Source: Candidatus Hydrogenedentes bacterium UBA2224 (lineage in GTDB: Bacteria; Hydrogenedentota; Hydrogenedentia; Hydrogenedentales; SLHB01). Taken from it: a stretch of DNA of 30,970 nucleotides. Both the position numbers and the translations under genes were made by a program. Positions 1-7,772 of this stretch are shown here, in pieces. The notes under the pieces are model-generated. The model was not told the origin of the DNA. It was given only the letters and a program-made list of their open reading frames with translations, and ran no database searches. Each line of letters opens with the position of its first letter. Position 1 is the first letter of the stretch. The DNA lies in the NCBI GenBank assembly GCA_002348185.1, contig DDYW01000059.1, positions 1 through 30,970 on the forward strand. Reading direction: 5' to 3'.

Positions 1-563
1 GTCAGGCCGTACATGTCGTTCTCCTCGGCCCCCGCGTTCATATAGTCTTCCTTCCCCTGAAGCGCCCAGGCCACGTACATGTACGAAATGGCCGAAATGG
101 CGCACGGGTCAAGCATGCCGTCCGGGTCGCCGTTCACGTTGAAGCGTCCCGCTTCGACCAGGCCCGCTCCCGACGAGTCCGACGGGCACAGGATCACGTT
201 GGGATCGGTCAGGTATTCGGGAATCAGCGAGGGCCCGTCAAAGATGAACTCGGCATCGCCGCCCGACAGGGGATCCACCGGCGGATTCGTCAGGCCGCAC
301 TGCGAGGTGTACGACGCCGGATCGTCCGGATCGGCCAGGGAGGTGTACCGGAGCATGGACGGATACTTCTCGCCCTTCGATTCGTTGGCGTACATCTTGA
401 GCATGAGCCCAATCTGTTTCAGGTTATTGGCGCAAGAGGCCCGCCGGGCCGCCTCGCGCGCGCGCGCCAGCGCCGGCAGCAGGATGGCCGCCAATATGCC
501 GATGATAGCGATCACCACCAGTAACTCGATTAATGTGAATCCCGCGTTGCGAATCTTCTGCAT
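1..563 (-). CDS. DUF1559-type prepilin / type II pseudopilin-like protein, 3' end outside window
   Basis: The first 187 residues are present and the C-terminus lies beyond base 1. The start ATG at 563-561 is preceded by an AAGAGGAG ribosome binding site. The N-terminus is a class III prepilin signal: a short basic leader (MQKIRNAG), then FTLIELLVVIAIIGILAAIL as one hydrophobic helix with Glu at +5 after the cleavage Gly. It continues LPALARAREAARRASCANNL, the usual opening of the large DUF1559 families of planctomycetes and relatives. A CPSD motif sits near residue 114, in a globular domain rich in Asp and Pro. The family forms pseudopilin-like surface or periplasmic proteins whose function is mostly unknown. 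It diverges from the glycyl radical enzyme gene and has its own promoter and a LacI-type site upstream. The family call is confident; the role is not known. Confidence 0.9.
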   Translation of the reverse strand, partial: MQKIRNAGFTLIELLVVIAIIGILAAILLPALARAREAARRASCANNLKQIGLMLKMYANESKGEKYPSMLRYTSLADPDDPASYTSQCGLTNPPVDPLSGGDAEFIFDGPSLIPEYLTDPNVILCPSDSSGAGLVEAGRFNVNGDPDGMLDPCAISAISYMYVAWALQGKEDYMNAGAEENDMYGL

Positions 564-604
564 GTCAATCTCCTCTTCTTCTTCCTCTGTTTCTACTCGT
601 GTTG

Positions 605-616
605 CATTTGCAAATG
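605..616. promoter_or_regulatory. 12-bp perfect palindrome in the prepilin leader
   Basis: CATTTGCAAATG reads the same on both strands. It lies 42 to 53 bp upstream of the prepilin ATG and downstream of the predicted promoter. It could be a repressor site or chance; no second copy was seen in the window. Confidence 0.3.
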
Positions 617-676
617 GTCTCGCGGGTCGTGTCTACTATGCGTTTGCTATACGCGATACGGCCGCGAGAATGCGGG

Positions 677-705
677 AGAGTACCCGACGACGCGGCCAAT
701 GTCAA
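677..705 (-). promoter_or_regulatory. Sigma70-like promoter for the prepilin gene
   Basis: On the minus strand a perfect -35 box TTGACA (705-700) is followed by a 17-nt spacer and TACTCT (682-677). Transcription would start near 670, giving a leader of about 107 nt. The operator-like palindrome 713-732 begins 7 nt upstream of the -35 box. The -35 box and spacing are strong; the -10 box matches consensus at three positions only. Confidence 0.5.
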
Positions 706-712
706 TACCCCG

Positions 713-732
713 ATAGGTAATCGCTTACCTAT
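713..732. promoter_or_regulatory. LacI-family operator-like palindrome (copy 1)
   Basis: ATAGGTAA-TCGC-TTACCTAT is a 20-bp inverted repeat with perfect 8-bp arms and a central CG pair. This is the classical layout of LacI/GalR-family operators (GTAAnCGnTTAC core). On the other strand the core reads GGTAAGCGATTACC, nearly the same as copy 2 at 875-888. It sits just upstream of the predicted prepilin promoter. No LacI regulator gene is in the window, so the cognate protein and its ligand are unknown. Confidence 0.65.
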
Positions 733-874
733 ACAGGTGGTATTGTGCTAGGTGAGGATGAGGCCGCGCCCGCCCCTTCGCGTGCCCCGGACAAGGGCGG
801 ATCGGCCCGCCAGGCCAGCGGGTTTAGCCCTGTCCCGACGGCGTGCGGACGTTGTCTGCGGCGCCGTTCGGACC

Positions 875-888
875 GGTAAGCGTTTACG
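875..888. promoter_or_regulatory. LacI-family operator-like palindrome (copy 2)
   Basis: GGTAAGCGTTTACG has GTAA/TTAC arms around a central CG and differs from copy 1 (read on the minus strand) at two of 14 positions. Its centre lies about 159 bp from the centre of copy 1 and about 159 bp upstream of the start of the glycyl radical enzyme gene. The spacing is close to a whole number of helical turns, which would suit DNA looping by a tetrameric LacI-type protein. That reading is an inference. Confidence 0.55.
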
Positions 889-965
889 CCCCGTTTCTGA
901 AAAAAGCAGCGCGACCGCGAACAACCCGTGATTGAAGCCGCCGCGAAGGAGCACAGACGCCGGGT

Positions 966-994
966 GAGAACATCGCCCGGCCATGGTGTATAAT
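966..994 (+). promoter_or_regulatory. Putative promoter of the glycyl radical enzyme gene
   Basis: A perfect -10 hexamer TATAAT lies at 989-994, preceded directly by TG. The expected -35 position (966-971, GAGAAC) matches consensus poorly, so the promoter may rely on the -10 element or an activator. The ATG at 1041 is about 40 nt from the predicted start and has an AGGAG ribosome binding site 7 nt upstream. Confidence 0.45.
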
Positions 995-1040
995 CGAGAG
1001 GGGTAGGTGTGTCCTTCCCCGACCGGACAGGAGAGATCGT

Positions 1041-3920
1041 ATGCCGGGACAGCGCAAGAGCATGAGCCGTAGAGATTTCGTGGGCGCCGTATCGCGGATG
1101 ACCGCGCTGGGCGGAGGCTTGTATTGGATGGGCGGCGCGGCGGCGCGCCCGCAGGCCGAAGCCGCGCTTGAGCACTGGGGCGCGGCGTGGCGGCCCGCCT
1201 CGCCTAAACGCCTGTCGGACCGGACGCACGAGCTGGCGGCCCGCGCCATCGGCGGCGAACACGGCCGTTCGATGGTCAAGGCGGATTTCGCGCTCGACGA
1301 GAGCACGACCGCCACGCTGTCGCCGGACATCCGGTACGCGAAGGCCTGCCACCTGGTCGCGGAACGCGCGCCGCTCCGCGTTCTCCCCGGCGAGAAGGTG
1401 GTGGGCTCGGCAACCCTCATTGAAGCCGCGGGGCATCAAACGCCCGTGGCGGGCATCTCAAGCGTCAGCCACACCACGCTGGGGTTCGACCGCATTATGA
1501 ATGAAGGCTACCAGGGTCTCCGGGCCCGCATCGAGGAACGCCTGGCCCGCGGCGGCTTCGACGCCCCGTATGCCGCGCCCGCTTGCCTCGCCGACGGCCC
1601 GCAGGGCCGGATTTTCTGCACCAGCGGACAGGCCGCGCATTGGGCCGCGGCGGCCCCCCGCGCCGTATACGATACGCCGCCCTTCACGGTCGAATGCCGC
1701 GCCCGGATCGATGCCAAAGACGGGTTCAACGTGCTGGTGCTGAACCGCAACAAGGAGAGCAACCGGCACTGGGAACTGTACTCTTACGCCGGAACGGGCT
1801 GTTTCAGCGCCTATCTTCCCGGCTATGCCCCCGCCGAGATCACGTCGGAACGGTGCATTGCCGACGGCGCCTGGCACGAGCTGGCCATGACCTTTGACGG
1901 GGCGCGGGTCGCCCTCTTCGTCGACGGCGAACGCGTCGCCGATAAAACGGTCCAGGCCACGGGCGCGCCCGACGCAGGAACCGGGCCGCTCTATTTCGGC
2001 GCCTATCCGCCCGGCGGCCTCGGGTGCCACGGGGCCATCGTGGAAGTGCGCATTTCCAATTCCCTGCGCGAGGTGACGGCGGGCGAAGCCTGGACCGCGG
2101 ATGACCAGACCGTCGGCCTCTGGCGCGTCGGCGAGGCGGACGGACGGCCCGCCCTCGCGGACGCCTCGAAGCGGGGCAATACCGCCCAGTTCTGCCCGGG
2201 ACCCCGCACCAGCGAAGACCTGCTGAAATCCATGCTCCTGTGCCTGGACGCGGCCGGGGCGTGGCACCAGCGCTATATGGACGAACTCACCCGTCTCGCA
2301 GAGGCGTCGGCGGGCGAAGAGCGTCAAAATTACCTTGATGTGCGCGAAACCCTGCGCCATGTCCCCGAAAACCCGCCCCGGACCTTCCGCGAGGCCGTGC
2401 AGTCGTTGTGGTTCATGTACGCGTTCCAGCGCCTCATGGGCACGTGGTCGGGCATCGGACGCCTCGACGCCATGCTGGGGCCCTACCTCGAACGCGACCT
2501 GGCCGAAGGGCGCATCACCCTGGACGAGGCGCGCGAACTCCTGGCCCACTTCTGGGTCAAGGGCTGCGAATGGATTGGCGCATTCGAAACCCGCGGCTCC
2601 GGCGACGCCCAGCATTACCAGAACATCGTCCTCAGCGGCATCGGACCCGACGGTACGGACCTCACCAACGACGTCACCTACCTCGTGCTCGACGTGGTCG
2701 AGGAGTTGCACATCAGCGACTTCCCGATCGCCGTCCGGCTCAACCGCAACACCCCCGAGCGCCTGCTCCGCCGCATGGCGGAGGTGCAACGGCACGGCGG
2801 CGGCATCGTGGCCGCCTACAACGAGGAAGTCGCCATCGAAGGGCTGGTCAAATTCGGCTATCCGCTCGAAGAGGCCCGCGCATTCGCCAACGACGGCTGC
2901 TGGGAGACCATCATCCCCGGCAAGACGTGTTTTATCTACCGGCCCTTTGACGGCCTTACCATTCTGCAGGACGCGCTCGCCCTGCGCGGCGGCGACCCGG
3001 TGGACTACCCGGACTTCGAGGCCCTGTACGCCGCCTGTCTCGAACGCCTGGCGCACGCCATCGACGACCACCACCGCGCGGCCGACGGCTGGGCCCTGAA
3101 CGGCATCCCCACGCCGCTCGTGTCGATGTTCGTCGACGGCTGCGTCGAAACGGGCCGTTCCTACTACGACCGCGGCGCCACGTACACCGTGTTTGCGGCG
3201 CATATGGGCCGTCTGGCAAACGTCGCCAACAGCCTGCACGTCATCAAGAAGCTGGTCTACGAAGACCAGTACCTGACGCTGCCCGAGTTTCTCGACGTCG
3301 TCCGCAACGACTGGGACGGCCAGGAGAACCTCCGCCAGCTCGTGCTGAACCGTTCCACGTTCTACGGCAACGACGATGACGAGGCCGACGCGATGGCCAT
3401 CCGCGTGTTCAATGATTACACGGACCTCGTGGCGCGAGTGACCGAGCGCAACGGCGTGCTGCGCCCGGCGGGAATCAGCACCTTCGGCCGCGAAATCGAG
3501 TGGCGGAACACCGGCCCGTCTCCCGACGGGCACCACCGGGGCGAGCTCCTGGCGACCAACTGTTCGCCGTCGCCCGGAACCGATCGGGAAGGGCCCACGG
3601 CCGTCCTGAAGTCCTACTGCAAGCTCGATTTCACCCGCAGCCCCAACGGCGCCACGGTGGAACTCAAATTCCACCCGGACAGCGTCAAGGGCGAGGCGGG
3701 CGTGGACGCCCTGGTGGCCCTGTCGCGGACCTTTGTTGACCTGGGCGGCTGGTTCATGCACACCGACGTGGTCGATTCGGCGATGCTCCTCGACGCGCAG
3801 CGCCATCCCGAGAACTACCCCAACCTGTCGGTCCGCATTGCCGGATGGTCGGCCCGTTTCGCCACCCTGACCAGAGACTGGCAGGACATGGTCATCAACC
3901 GCACCCAGCAGTTTGTCTAG
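1041..3920 (+). CDS. Glycyl radical enzyme (PFL-like) with Tat-like signal and inserted LamG-like domain
   Basis: This 959-residue protein has the two hallmarks of glycyl radical enzymes. An active-site cysteine lies in GCWE (Cys620, Glu622), the Cys-x-Glu pattern of dehydratases and C-N or C-S lyases. A C-terminal glycyl radical loop VRIAGWSARF places Gly935 25 residues from the end. The usual Tyr after that Gly is Trp here. Two parts are unusual. The N-terminus (residues 8-35) has SRRDFVG, then a hydrophobic stretch and an Ala-rich c-region, like a twin-arginine signal. Residues about 190-345 form a LamG/concanavalin-like sandwich (DGAWHELAMTFDG, LFVDGERV) placed between two helices of the catalytic fold, which explains the excess over the usual 780-850 residues. 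The substrate cannot be read from the sequence. No radical-SAM activase is nearby. The start has a good ribosome binding site. The family is near certain; export is open. Confidence 0.9.
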   Translation: MPGQRKSMSRRDFVGAVSRMTALGGGLYWMGGAAARPQAEAALEHWGAAWRPASPKRLSDRTHELAARAIGGEHGRSMVKADFALDESTTATLSPDIRYAKACHLVAERAPLRVLPGEKVVGSATLIEAAGHQTPVAGISSVSHTTLGFDRIMNEGYQGLRARIEERLARGGFDAPYAAPACLADGPQGRIFCTSGQAAHWAAAAPRAVYDTPPFTVECRARIDAKDGFNVLVLNRNKESNRHWELYSYAGTGCFSAYLPGYAPAEITSERCIADGAWHELAMTFDGARVALFVDGERVADKTVQATGAPDAGTGPLYFGAYPPGGLGCHGAIVEVRISNSLREVTAGEAWTADDQTVGLWRVGEADGRPALADASKRGNTAQFCPGPRTSEDLLKSMLLCLDAAGAWHQRYMDELTRLAEASAGEERQNYLDVRETLRHVPENPPRTFREAVQSLWFMYAFQRLMGTWSGIGRLDAMLGPYLERDLAEGRITLDEARELLAHFWVKGCEWIGAFETRGSGDAQHYQNIVLSGIGPDGTDLTNDVTYLVLDVVEELHISDFPIAVRLNRNTPERLLRRMAEVQRHGGGIVAAYNEEVAIEGLVKFGYPLEEARAFANDGCWETIIPGKTCFIYRPFDGLTILQDALALRGGDPVDYPDFEALYAACLERLAHAIDDHHRAADGWALNGIPTPLVSMFVDGCVETGRSYYDRGATYTVFAAHMGRLANVANSLHVIKKLVYEDQYLTLPEFLDVVRNDWDGQENLRQLVLNRSTFYGNDDDEADAMAIRVFNDYTDLVARVTERNGVLRPAGISTFGREIEWRNTGPSPDGHHRGELLATNCSPSPGTDREGPTAVLKSYCKLDFTRSPNGATVELKFHPDSVKGEAGVDALVALSRTFVDLGGWFMHTDVVDSAMLLDAQRHPENYPNLSVRIAGWSARFATLTRDWQDMVINRTQQFV

Positions 3921-4082
3921 CGGTAGCGGCCGCCTCCCTCGTGCGGCGCGAACGGAGCGGCGGCATACCCGTGGAGCGTCCGGTGGTCGTTCACGGGGCG
4001 TGCGTTGGGGCGATGCCGGGCGCGGGGGCAGCCTGCGGCGCTGCGGGGTCCTTTCTGTGGCGTCCCGCGCATCCGAATTCTA

Positions 4083-4111
4083 TTGAACTTCCCGTGCGAC
4101 TCGCTCACAAT
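4083..4111 (+). promoter_or_regulatory. Putative promoter of the galactonate-dehydratase-like gene
   Basis: TTGAAC (4083-4088), a 17-nt spacer and CACAAT (4106-4111) each match sigma70 hexamers at four of six positions. They lie in the 227-bp gap after the glycyl radical enzyme gene, about 36 bp before the ATG at 4148. The dehydratase may therefore be transcribed separately. Confidence 0.4.
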
Positions 4112-4147
4112 CTCCCTGCGCTGCGAACCGGGCGCTGGAGCCAGATC

Positions 4148-5257
4148 ATGAAAATTACCAAGGTGGAAGCGTTCCCCGTGCCGCCCCGCTGGACCTTCTG
4201 CAAGGTGGATACCGACGAGGGCATTTCGGGATGGGGCGAGTGCACGCTCGAAGGCCATGCGGCCACCCAGGTGGCGGCGGTCGGCGAACTGGCCCGCATT
4301 CTCGTGGGCGAAGATCCGGCGCGCATTGAGTTCCTGTGGCAGAGTATGTACCGGGCGGGATTCTACCGGGGCGGACCGGTCCTCATGAGCGCGCTGAGCG
4401 GGGTGGACATGGCGCTGTGGGACATCTTCGGCAAGGTGCAGGGGGTGCCGGCCTACAAGCTGCTCGGAGGCGCATGCCGCACGAAGGTCCGGGTCTATGG
4501 GGGCTGCGGCGGGACCGATCCGGCCGAACTCCGCGAATCCGCGCGGGCCTGCGTGGAACGGGGATTCACGGCCATGAAATTCTGCCCCGTGGACGCGACC
4601 GAAACCGTGGACGGGCTGGACGTCCTGAAGAAGGTCGAGGCGCGTGTGGCGGCGGCCCGCGAAGGCGCGGGCGACGCCGATATCGGCCTCGATTTCCACG
4701 GCCGCATCGCGCCGCCCATGGCCATTGCCCTGGCTGATGTGTTGACGCCCCTGCGGCCTTTTTTTATCGAGGAACCGGTGCAATGCGAAAACGTGGACGC
4801 GTTGCTCGCGGTAAAACGCGCGACGGCCATCCCCATCGCCACCGGGGAACGGCTCTATGGCCGGCACGGGTTCCGCGAGGTCATCGAGAAGCAGGCGGCG
4901 GCGATTCTCCAGCCCGATCTGGCCCATGCGGGCGGACTCACCGAGGTGAAAAAAATCGCCGCCATGGCGGATACGCACTACCTGGCCGTCGCACCGCATT
5001 GCCCCCTGGGCCCGGTCGCCCTGGCGGCCTGCGTGCATTTCGCACTCAGCACGCCCAACTTCCTCATTCAGGAGCAGGGCTCGCTGGGCGAGGGCTACCT
5101 CAAACAGCCCTTGACCATAAAAGACGGGCACGTCTACTTGCCCGACGCCCCCGGATTGAGCATCGAGGTAGACGAACGGGCTGTGCGCGCCATGCCCTGG
5201 AAAGATTGGGATACGCCCCGCCTGTTTCACGAAGACGGGTCCGTGGCTGACTGGTAA
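4148..5257 (+). CDS. D-galactonate dehydratase-like enolase-superfamily enzyme
   Basis: The 369-residue protein matches the mandelate racemase/muconate lactonizing enzyme group at full length. The divalent metal ligands are Asp182 (in LDFHGR), Glu208 (IEEPV) and Glu234 (TGERLYGR). The acid/base pair is His184 and His284 (APHCPLGP). These positions are almost the numbering of E. coli DgoD, which dehydrates D-galactonate to 2-keto-3-deoxygalactonate in the cytoplasm. The reading frame is open upstream to 3845, but ATG 4148 has GGAG 7 nt before it and begins exactly where the family begins (MKITKVEAF). Its place beside the glycyl radical enzyme suggests sugar-acid catabolism. Related acid-sugar dehydratases (gluconate, mannonate, rhamnonate) share the fold, so the substrate stays provisional. 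TAATG at its end overlaps an alternative start of the next frame. Confidence 0.85.
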   Translation: MKITKVEAFPVPPRWTFCKVDTDEGISGWGECTLEGHAATQVAAVGELARILVGEDPARIEFLWQSMYRAGFYRGGPVLMSALSGVDMALWDIFGKVQGVPAYKLLGGACRTKVRVYGGCGGTDPAELRESARACVERGFTAMKFCPVDATETVDGLDVLKKVEARVAAAREGAGDADIGLDFHGRIAPPMAIALADVLTPLRPFFIEEPVQCENVDALLAVKRATAIPIATGERLYGRHGFREVIEKQAAAILQPDLAHAGGLTEVKKIAAMADTHYLAVAPHCPLGPVALAACVHFALSTPNFLIQEQGSLGEGYLKQPLTIKDGHVYLPDAPGLSIEVDERAVRAMPWKDWDTPRLFHEDGSVADW

Positions 5258-5307
5258 TGGGCAGGTCAGGACCTCTTCCTGACCTCGTTTCAGCGGAAGA
5301 ACACGAC

Positions 5308-7737
5308 GTGGATTCACGCATGACGCATCGCAAAACACCGCCCCGATCGCCCTTCCGGCGGGCGTGGGTTCTTTCCGGCCTGTTCGCCGTCCTGGTCGTT
5401 CTGGGATGCGCGTGGCCGGCCCAGGGCCAGTTGACCCAGGAGGTACAGGACCTGCTCTCGGGCTCGAACGGCGCCACCGCCGCCCCCGCCGCGGAACAGC
5501 CCGAACCGCCCCTGAACGAACAGATCGACGCGTTGCGCAAGAAGCTCGACGTTGCGCGCAGTCATTATGAAAGCGCGCAGGCCGTCACCGCCGCGGAAGC
5601 CATCCAGCAGTTCGGGGTCGATGCAAAAGAGATCGAAGAGCGCAGTACCCTGCTCCATTCCCTGTTTCAGGCCTATCAACGCAATATCTCCGTGCTCGAG
5701 AAACTGCAGCAGACCCGCGAATCCCGCGCGGACCTGGGGGCGCAAGTCGAAGCCTGGCAGGGATTCCAGGACCCCCCGCCGTACACCATCGATTTCGTGG
5801 ACGAGCTGCGCGACCAGATCTTCGCGGCGGATGTGTCGGTCCAGGCGGCTCGAGACCAACTGACCATGATCGAGGAGTATCTCGGCAAACTGACCGACCG
5901 CCTGGAGACGGCCGAGAGGGAACAGCGGGAAGCAGCCAAGACCCTGGAAAGCGCAAGCCCCTCCACGGACCTCCGCGGGGTCCAGTGGCAGGCCGATAAA
6001 GCCCGCATCGCCCGGCTGACGGCCCAGGCCACCCTGGATGCGTTTGAAGACGATGCGCTCGGTCTGCGCGAGTCCATTGAGTTCCATCTCACCGCGCGGG
6101 CATTCGCCCAGAAGAAACTCGCCGTCGCGATTCAGAACACCCCGTTCCTGCCCGAAGAACTCGAAAAGAAACTCGAAAATGCCACTCAGGAACTGGAAAG
6201 AATCAACGAGGAACTGGAAAAGACGCGCGAAAAGAAGACCGCCGCGGACGACGCCCTGACCAGGGCCCGCGACGAACTCCGCGCGGCCCGGGACGCCGCC
6301 CCCGCCACGGACCCGCTGGAAGAGGAGAAACGGCAGTCCGACCTGGCTCGCCTTGAACGCACGCTCGAAGTGCGCCAGGCCATCGCCGAAACCGCCACCG
6401 CCGAGGTGGACGCCCTCCAGATGATGATAAGCATTCGGAACACGCAGTCCTCGCTTTGGCGGCAGCGGTACGAATTCGCCCACACCGAGGACTATGCCGA
6501 GCTCGATGGCGTGCGCCGCGTCATCACCGAGCGCATCCAGGGCATCGAAAGCTGGCGCAAGTTCTTCGATTCAAATCTGCGCAAGACCGAGACCCTGGTC
6601 GGCAACCTTCAAAACCGCCTCGCGGCGTGGCGTCCGGATTTCGGCGATGAAACCCTGGCGCGCGAGGAACTGGCATCGCTCGAGCGGCGCGAGGCCGTCT
6701 TCCGCCGCGGCGTGGCGCAAATCAACGATCTGGTGCGCCTGCTGCGGCACTGGCAAAGCGAGATCGAGGCCCACCAGCAGGAAACGTCCCGCTGGGAAGC
6801 GGCCCTCAGCATGGCCAGGGAGTTCCTCAGACGCCTGTGGAGCGTATGGACCTTCCCGCTCTTCAGCGTCCAGGAATCGTCCATCACGATCAACAAGATC
6901 GTGATGGCGTTCCTGATACTGCTATTTGGCCTGTTCTTGAGCAAAAAAATAGCCCGCCGAAGCCGCTTGTTTGTGCTGACGCGTTTCCACGCCGACGAAG
7001 GGTTCGCGGCCTCGCTGGAAAAGGGCATCTATTACGGCCTCATTCTGGTGGTCCTGCTGTTCGCCCTGAGCACCGTGGAGATCCCCCTCACCGTCTTTGC
7101 GTTTTTTGGCGGCGCGCTGGCCATCGGCGTCGGTTTCGGCGCCCAGACGCTCATCAATAACTTCATCAGCGGGCTCATTCTGCTCATCGAACGTCCGATC
7201 AAGGAGGGCGACATTGTCGATGTCGAAGGCGTGCGCGGACGTGTCATCAACATCGGCAGCCGGTGCTGTCAGGTGAAGCTGTTCGACGGGATCGACATCC
7301 TCGTGCCCAACAGCATGTTTCTTGAGCAGAAAGTCGTGAACTGGACGCTGTCCGACACCATCCTGCGCTTTTCCGTGAGCGTGGGCGTGGCCTACGGCTC
7401 TCCCACGCGCGAGGTCGCGCAACTCCTCGAAAAAGCGGTGCACGAACACGGCAAAATCCTCAAAACGCCGGAGCCCACGGTCTTTTTCGAGGATTTCGGT
7501 GAAAGCACCCTCTTGTTCTCGGTGAACTTCTGGCTCGAAGTGGGCCGGCCGATGGATTACCGGACGGTGTGCAGCGACATTCGATTTCGTATCGACCGCC
7601 TGTTCCGTGAAGCCGGCATTTCCATCGCCTATCCGCAGCGCGACATTCACCTCGACACGCTGAGCCCCATCCAGGTCTCGCTGGTCGATCCGGGCCATAC
7701 CCAACGGGACGTGACCGACAGACCCCATCTGCCGTGA
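5308..7737 (+). CDS. MscS/MscK-type mechanosensitive channel with long periplasmic coiled coil
   Basis: About 809 residues. An N-terminal signal or anchor (RRAWVLSGLFAVLVVLGCAW) is followed by about 480 residues of Glu/Arg/Ala-rich helix with heptad character (about 55-510). A membrane helix follows at about 531-547, then two more near 575-627. The pore helix reads GGALAIGVGFGAQTLINNFI and runs into the MscS beta domain (IKEGDIVDVEGVRGRV, DILVPNSMF). This is the MscK/KefA-like layout: a tension-gated channel that releases solutes on osmotic downshift, with a large periplasmic region. Possible starts are ATG 5257 (overlapping the previous stop, no ribosome binding site), GTG 5308 (GGAAG about 9 nt upstream) and ATG 5320. 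GTG 5308 was chosen for its ribosome binding site. It probably shares a transcript with the dehydratase, without an obvious functional link. Confidence 0.9.
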   Translation: MDSRMTHRKTPPRSPFRRAWVLSGLFAVLVVLGCAWPAQGQLTQEVQDLLSGSNGATAAPAAEQPEPPLNEQIDALRKKLDVARSHYESAQAVTAAEAIQQFGVDAKEIEERSTLLHSLFQAYQRNISVLEKLQQTRESRADLGAQVEAWQGFQDPPPYTIDFVDELRDQIFAADVSVQAARDQLTMIEEYLGKLTDRLETAEREQREAAKTLESASPSTDLRGVQWQADKARIARLTAQATLDAFEDDALGLRESIEFHLTARAFAQKKLAVAIQNTPFLPEELEKKLENATQELERINEELEKTREKKTAADDALTRARDELRAARDAAPATDPLEEEKRQSDLARLERTLEVRQAIAETATAEVDALQMMISIRNTQSSLWRQRYEFAHTEDYAELDGVRRVITERIQGIESWRKFFDSNLRKTETLVGNLQNRLAAWRPDFGDETLAREELASLERREAVFRRGVAQINDLVRLLRHWQSEIEAHQQETSRWEAALSMAREFLRRLWSVWTFPLFSVQESSITINKIVMAFLILLFGLFLSKKIARRSRLFVLTRFHADEGFAASLEKGIYYGLILVVLLFALSTVEIPLTVFAFFGGALAIGVGFGAQTLINNFISGLILLIERPIKEGDIVDVEGVRGRVINIGSRCCQVKLFDGIDILVPNSMFLEQKVVNWTLSDTILRFSVSVGVAYGSPTREVAQLLEKAVHEHGKILKTPEPTVFFEDFGESTLLFSVNFWLEVGRPMDYRTVCSDIRFRIDRLFREAGISIAYPQRDIHLDTLSPIQVSLVDPGHTQRDVTDRPHLP

Positions 7738-7772
7738 CGCCAGACCCCCGAGGGATTCGCAGCGACCCGGCC

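Larger units (their letters stand above)
564..1040. other. Divergent regulatory intergenic region
   Basis: This 477-bp stretch separates the divergent prepilin and glycyl radical enzyme genes. No open frame in it looks like a gene. It holds a minus-strand promoter (677-705), a perfect TATAAT for the plus-strand gene (989-994), two LacI-type operator-like palindromes (713-732 and 875-888), and a 12-bp palindrome (605-616) in the predicted prepilin leader. A polypyrimidine run near 568-600 is the complement of the prepilin ribosome binding site region. Confidence 0.7.

Noticed and set aside
79..720. Plus-strand frame over the prepilin gene
   Set aside because: The minus strand encodes a textbook prepilin N-terminus with a ribosome binding site. 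The plus-strand product is Ser-rich and has no domain.
1458..3806. 782-codon open frame antisense to the glycyl radical enzyme gene
   Set aside because: It lies entirely opposite a gene with clear catalytic motifs. Its protein is rich in Val, Gly, His and Arg without any domain, as expected from GC-rich third codon positions.
3845..4147. N-terminal extension of the galactonate-dehydratase-like protein
   Set aside because: The extension overlaps the end of the preceding gene and adds about 100 residues absent from the family. ATG 4148 has a ribosome binding site and matches the family start.
5257..5307. ATG 5257 as start of the MscS-type gene
   Set aside because: It overlaps the previous stop (TAATG) but has no ribosome binding site, and the added residues (GRSGPLPDLVSAEEH) do not look like part of a signal peptide. 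It cannot be fully excluded.
3917..5338. 473-codon minus-strand frame over the galactonate-dehydratase-like gene
   Set aside because: The plus strand encodes all metal ligands and acid/base residues of the enolase superfamily; the antisense product has no motif.
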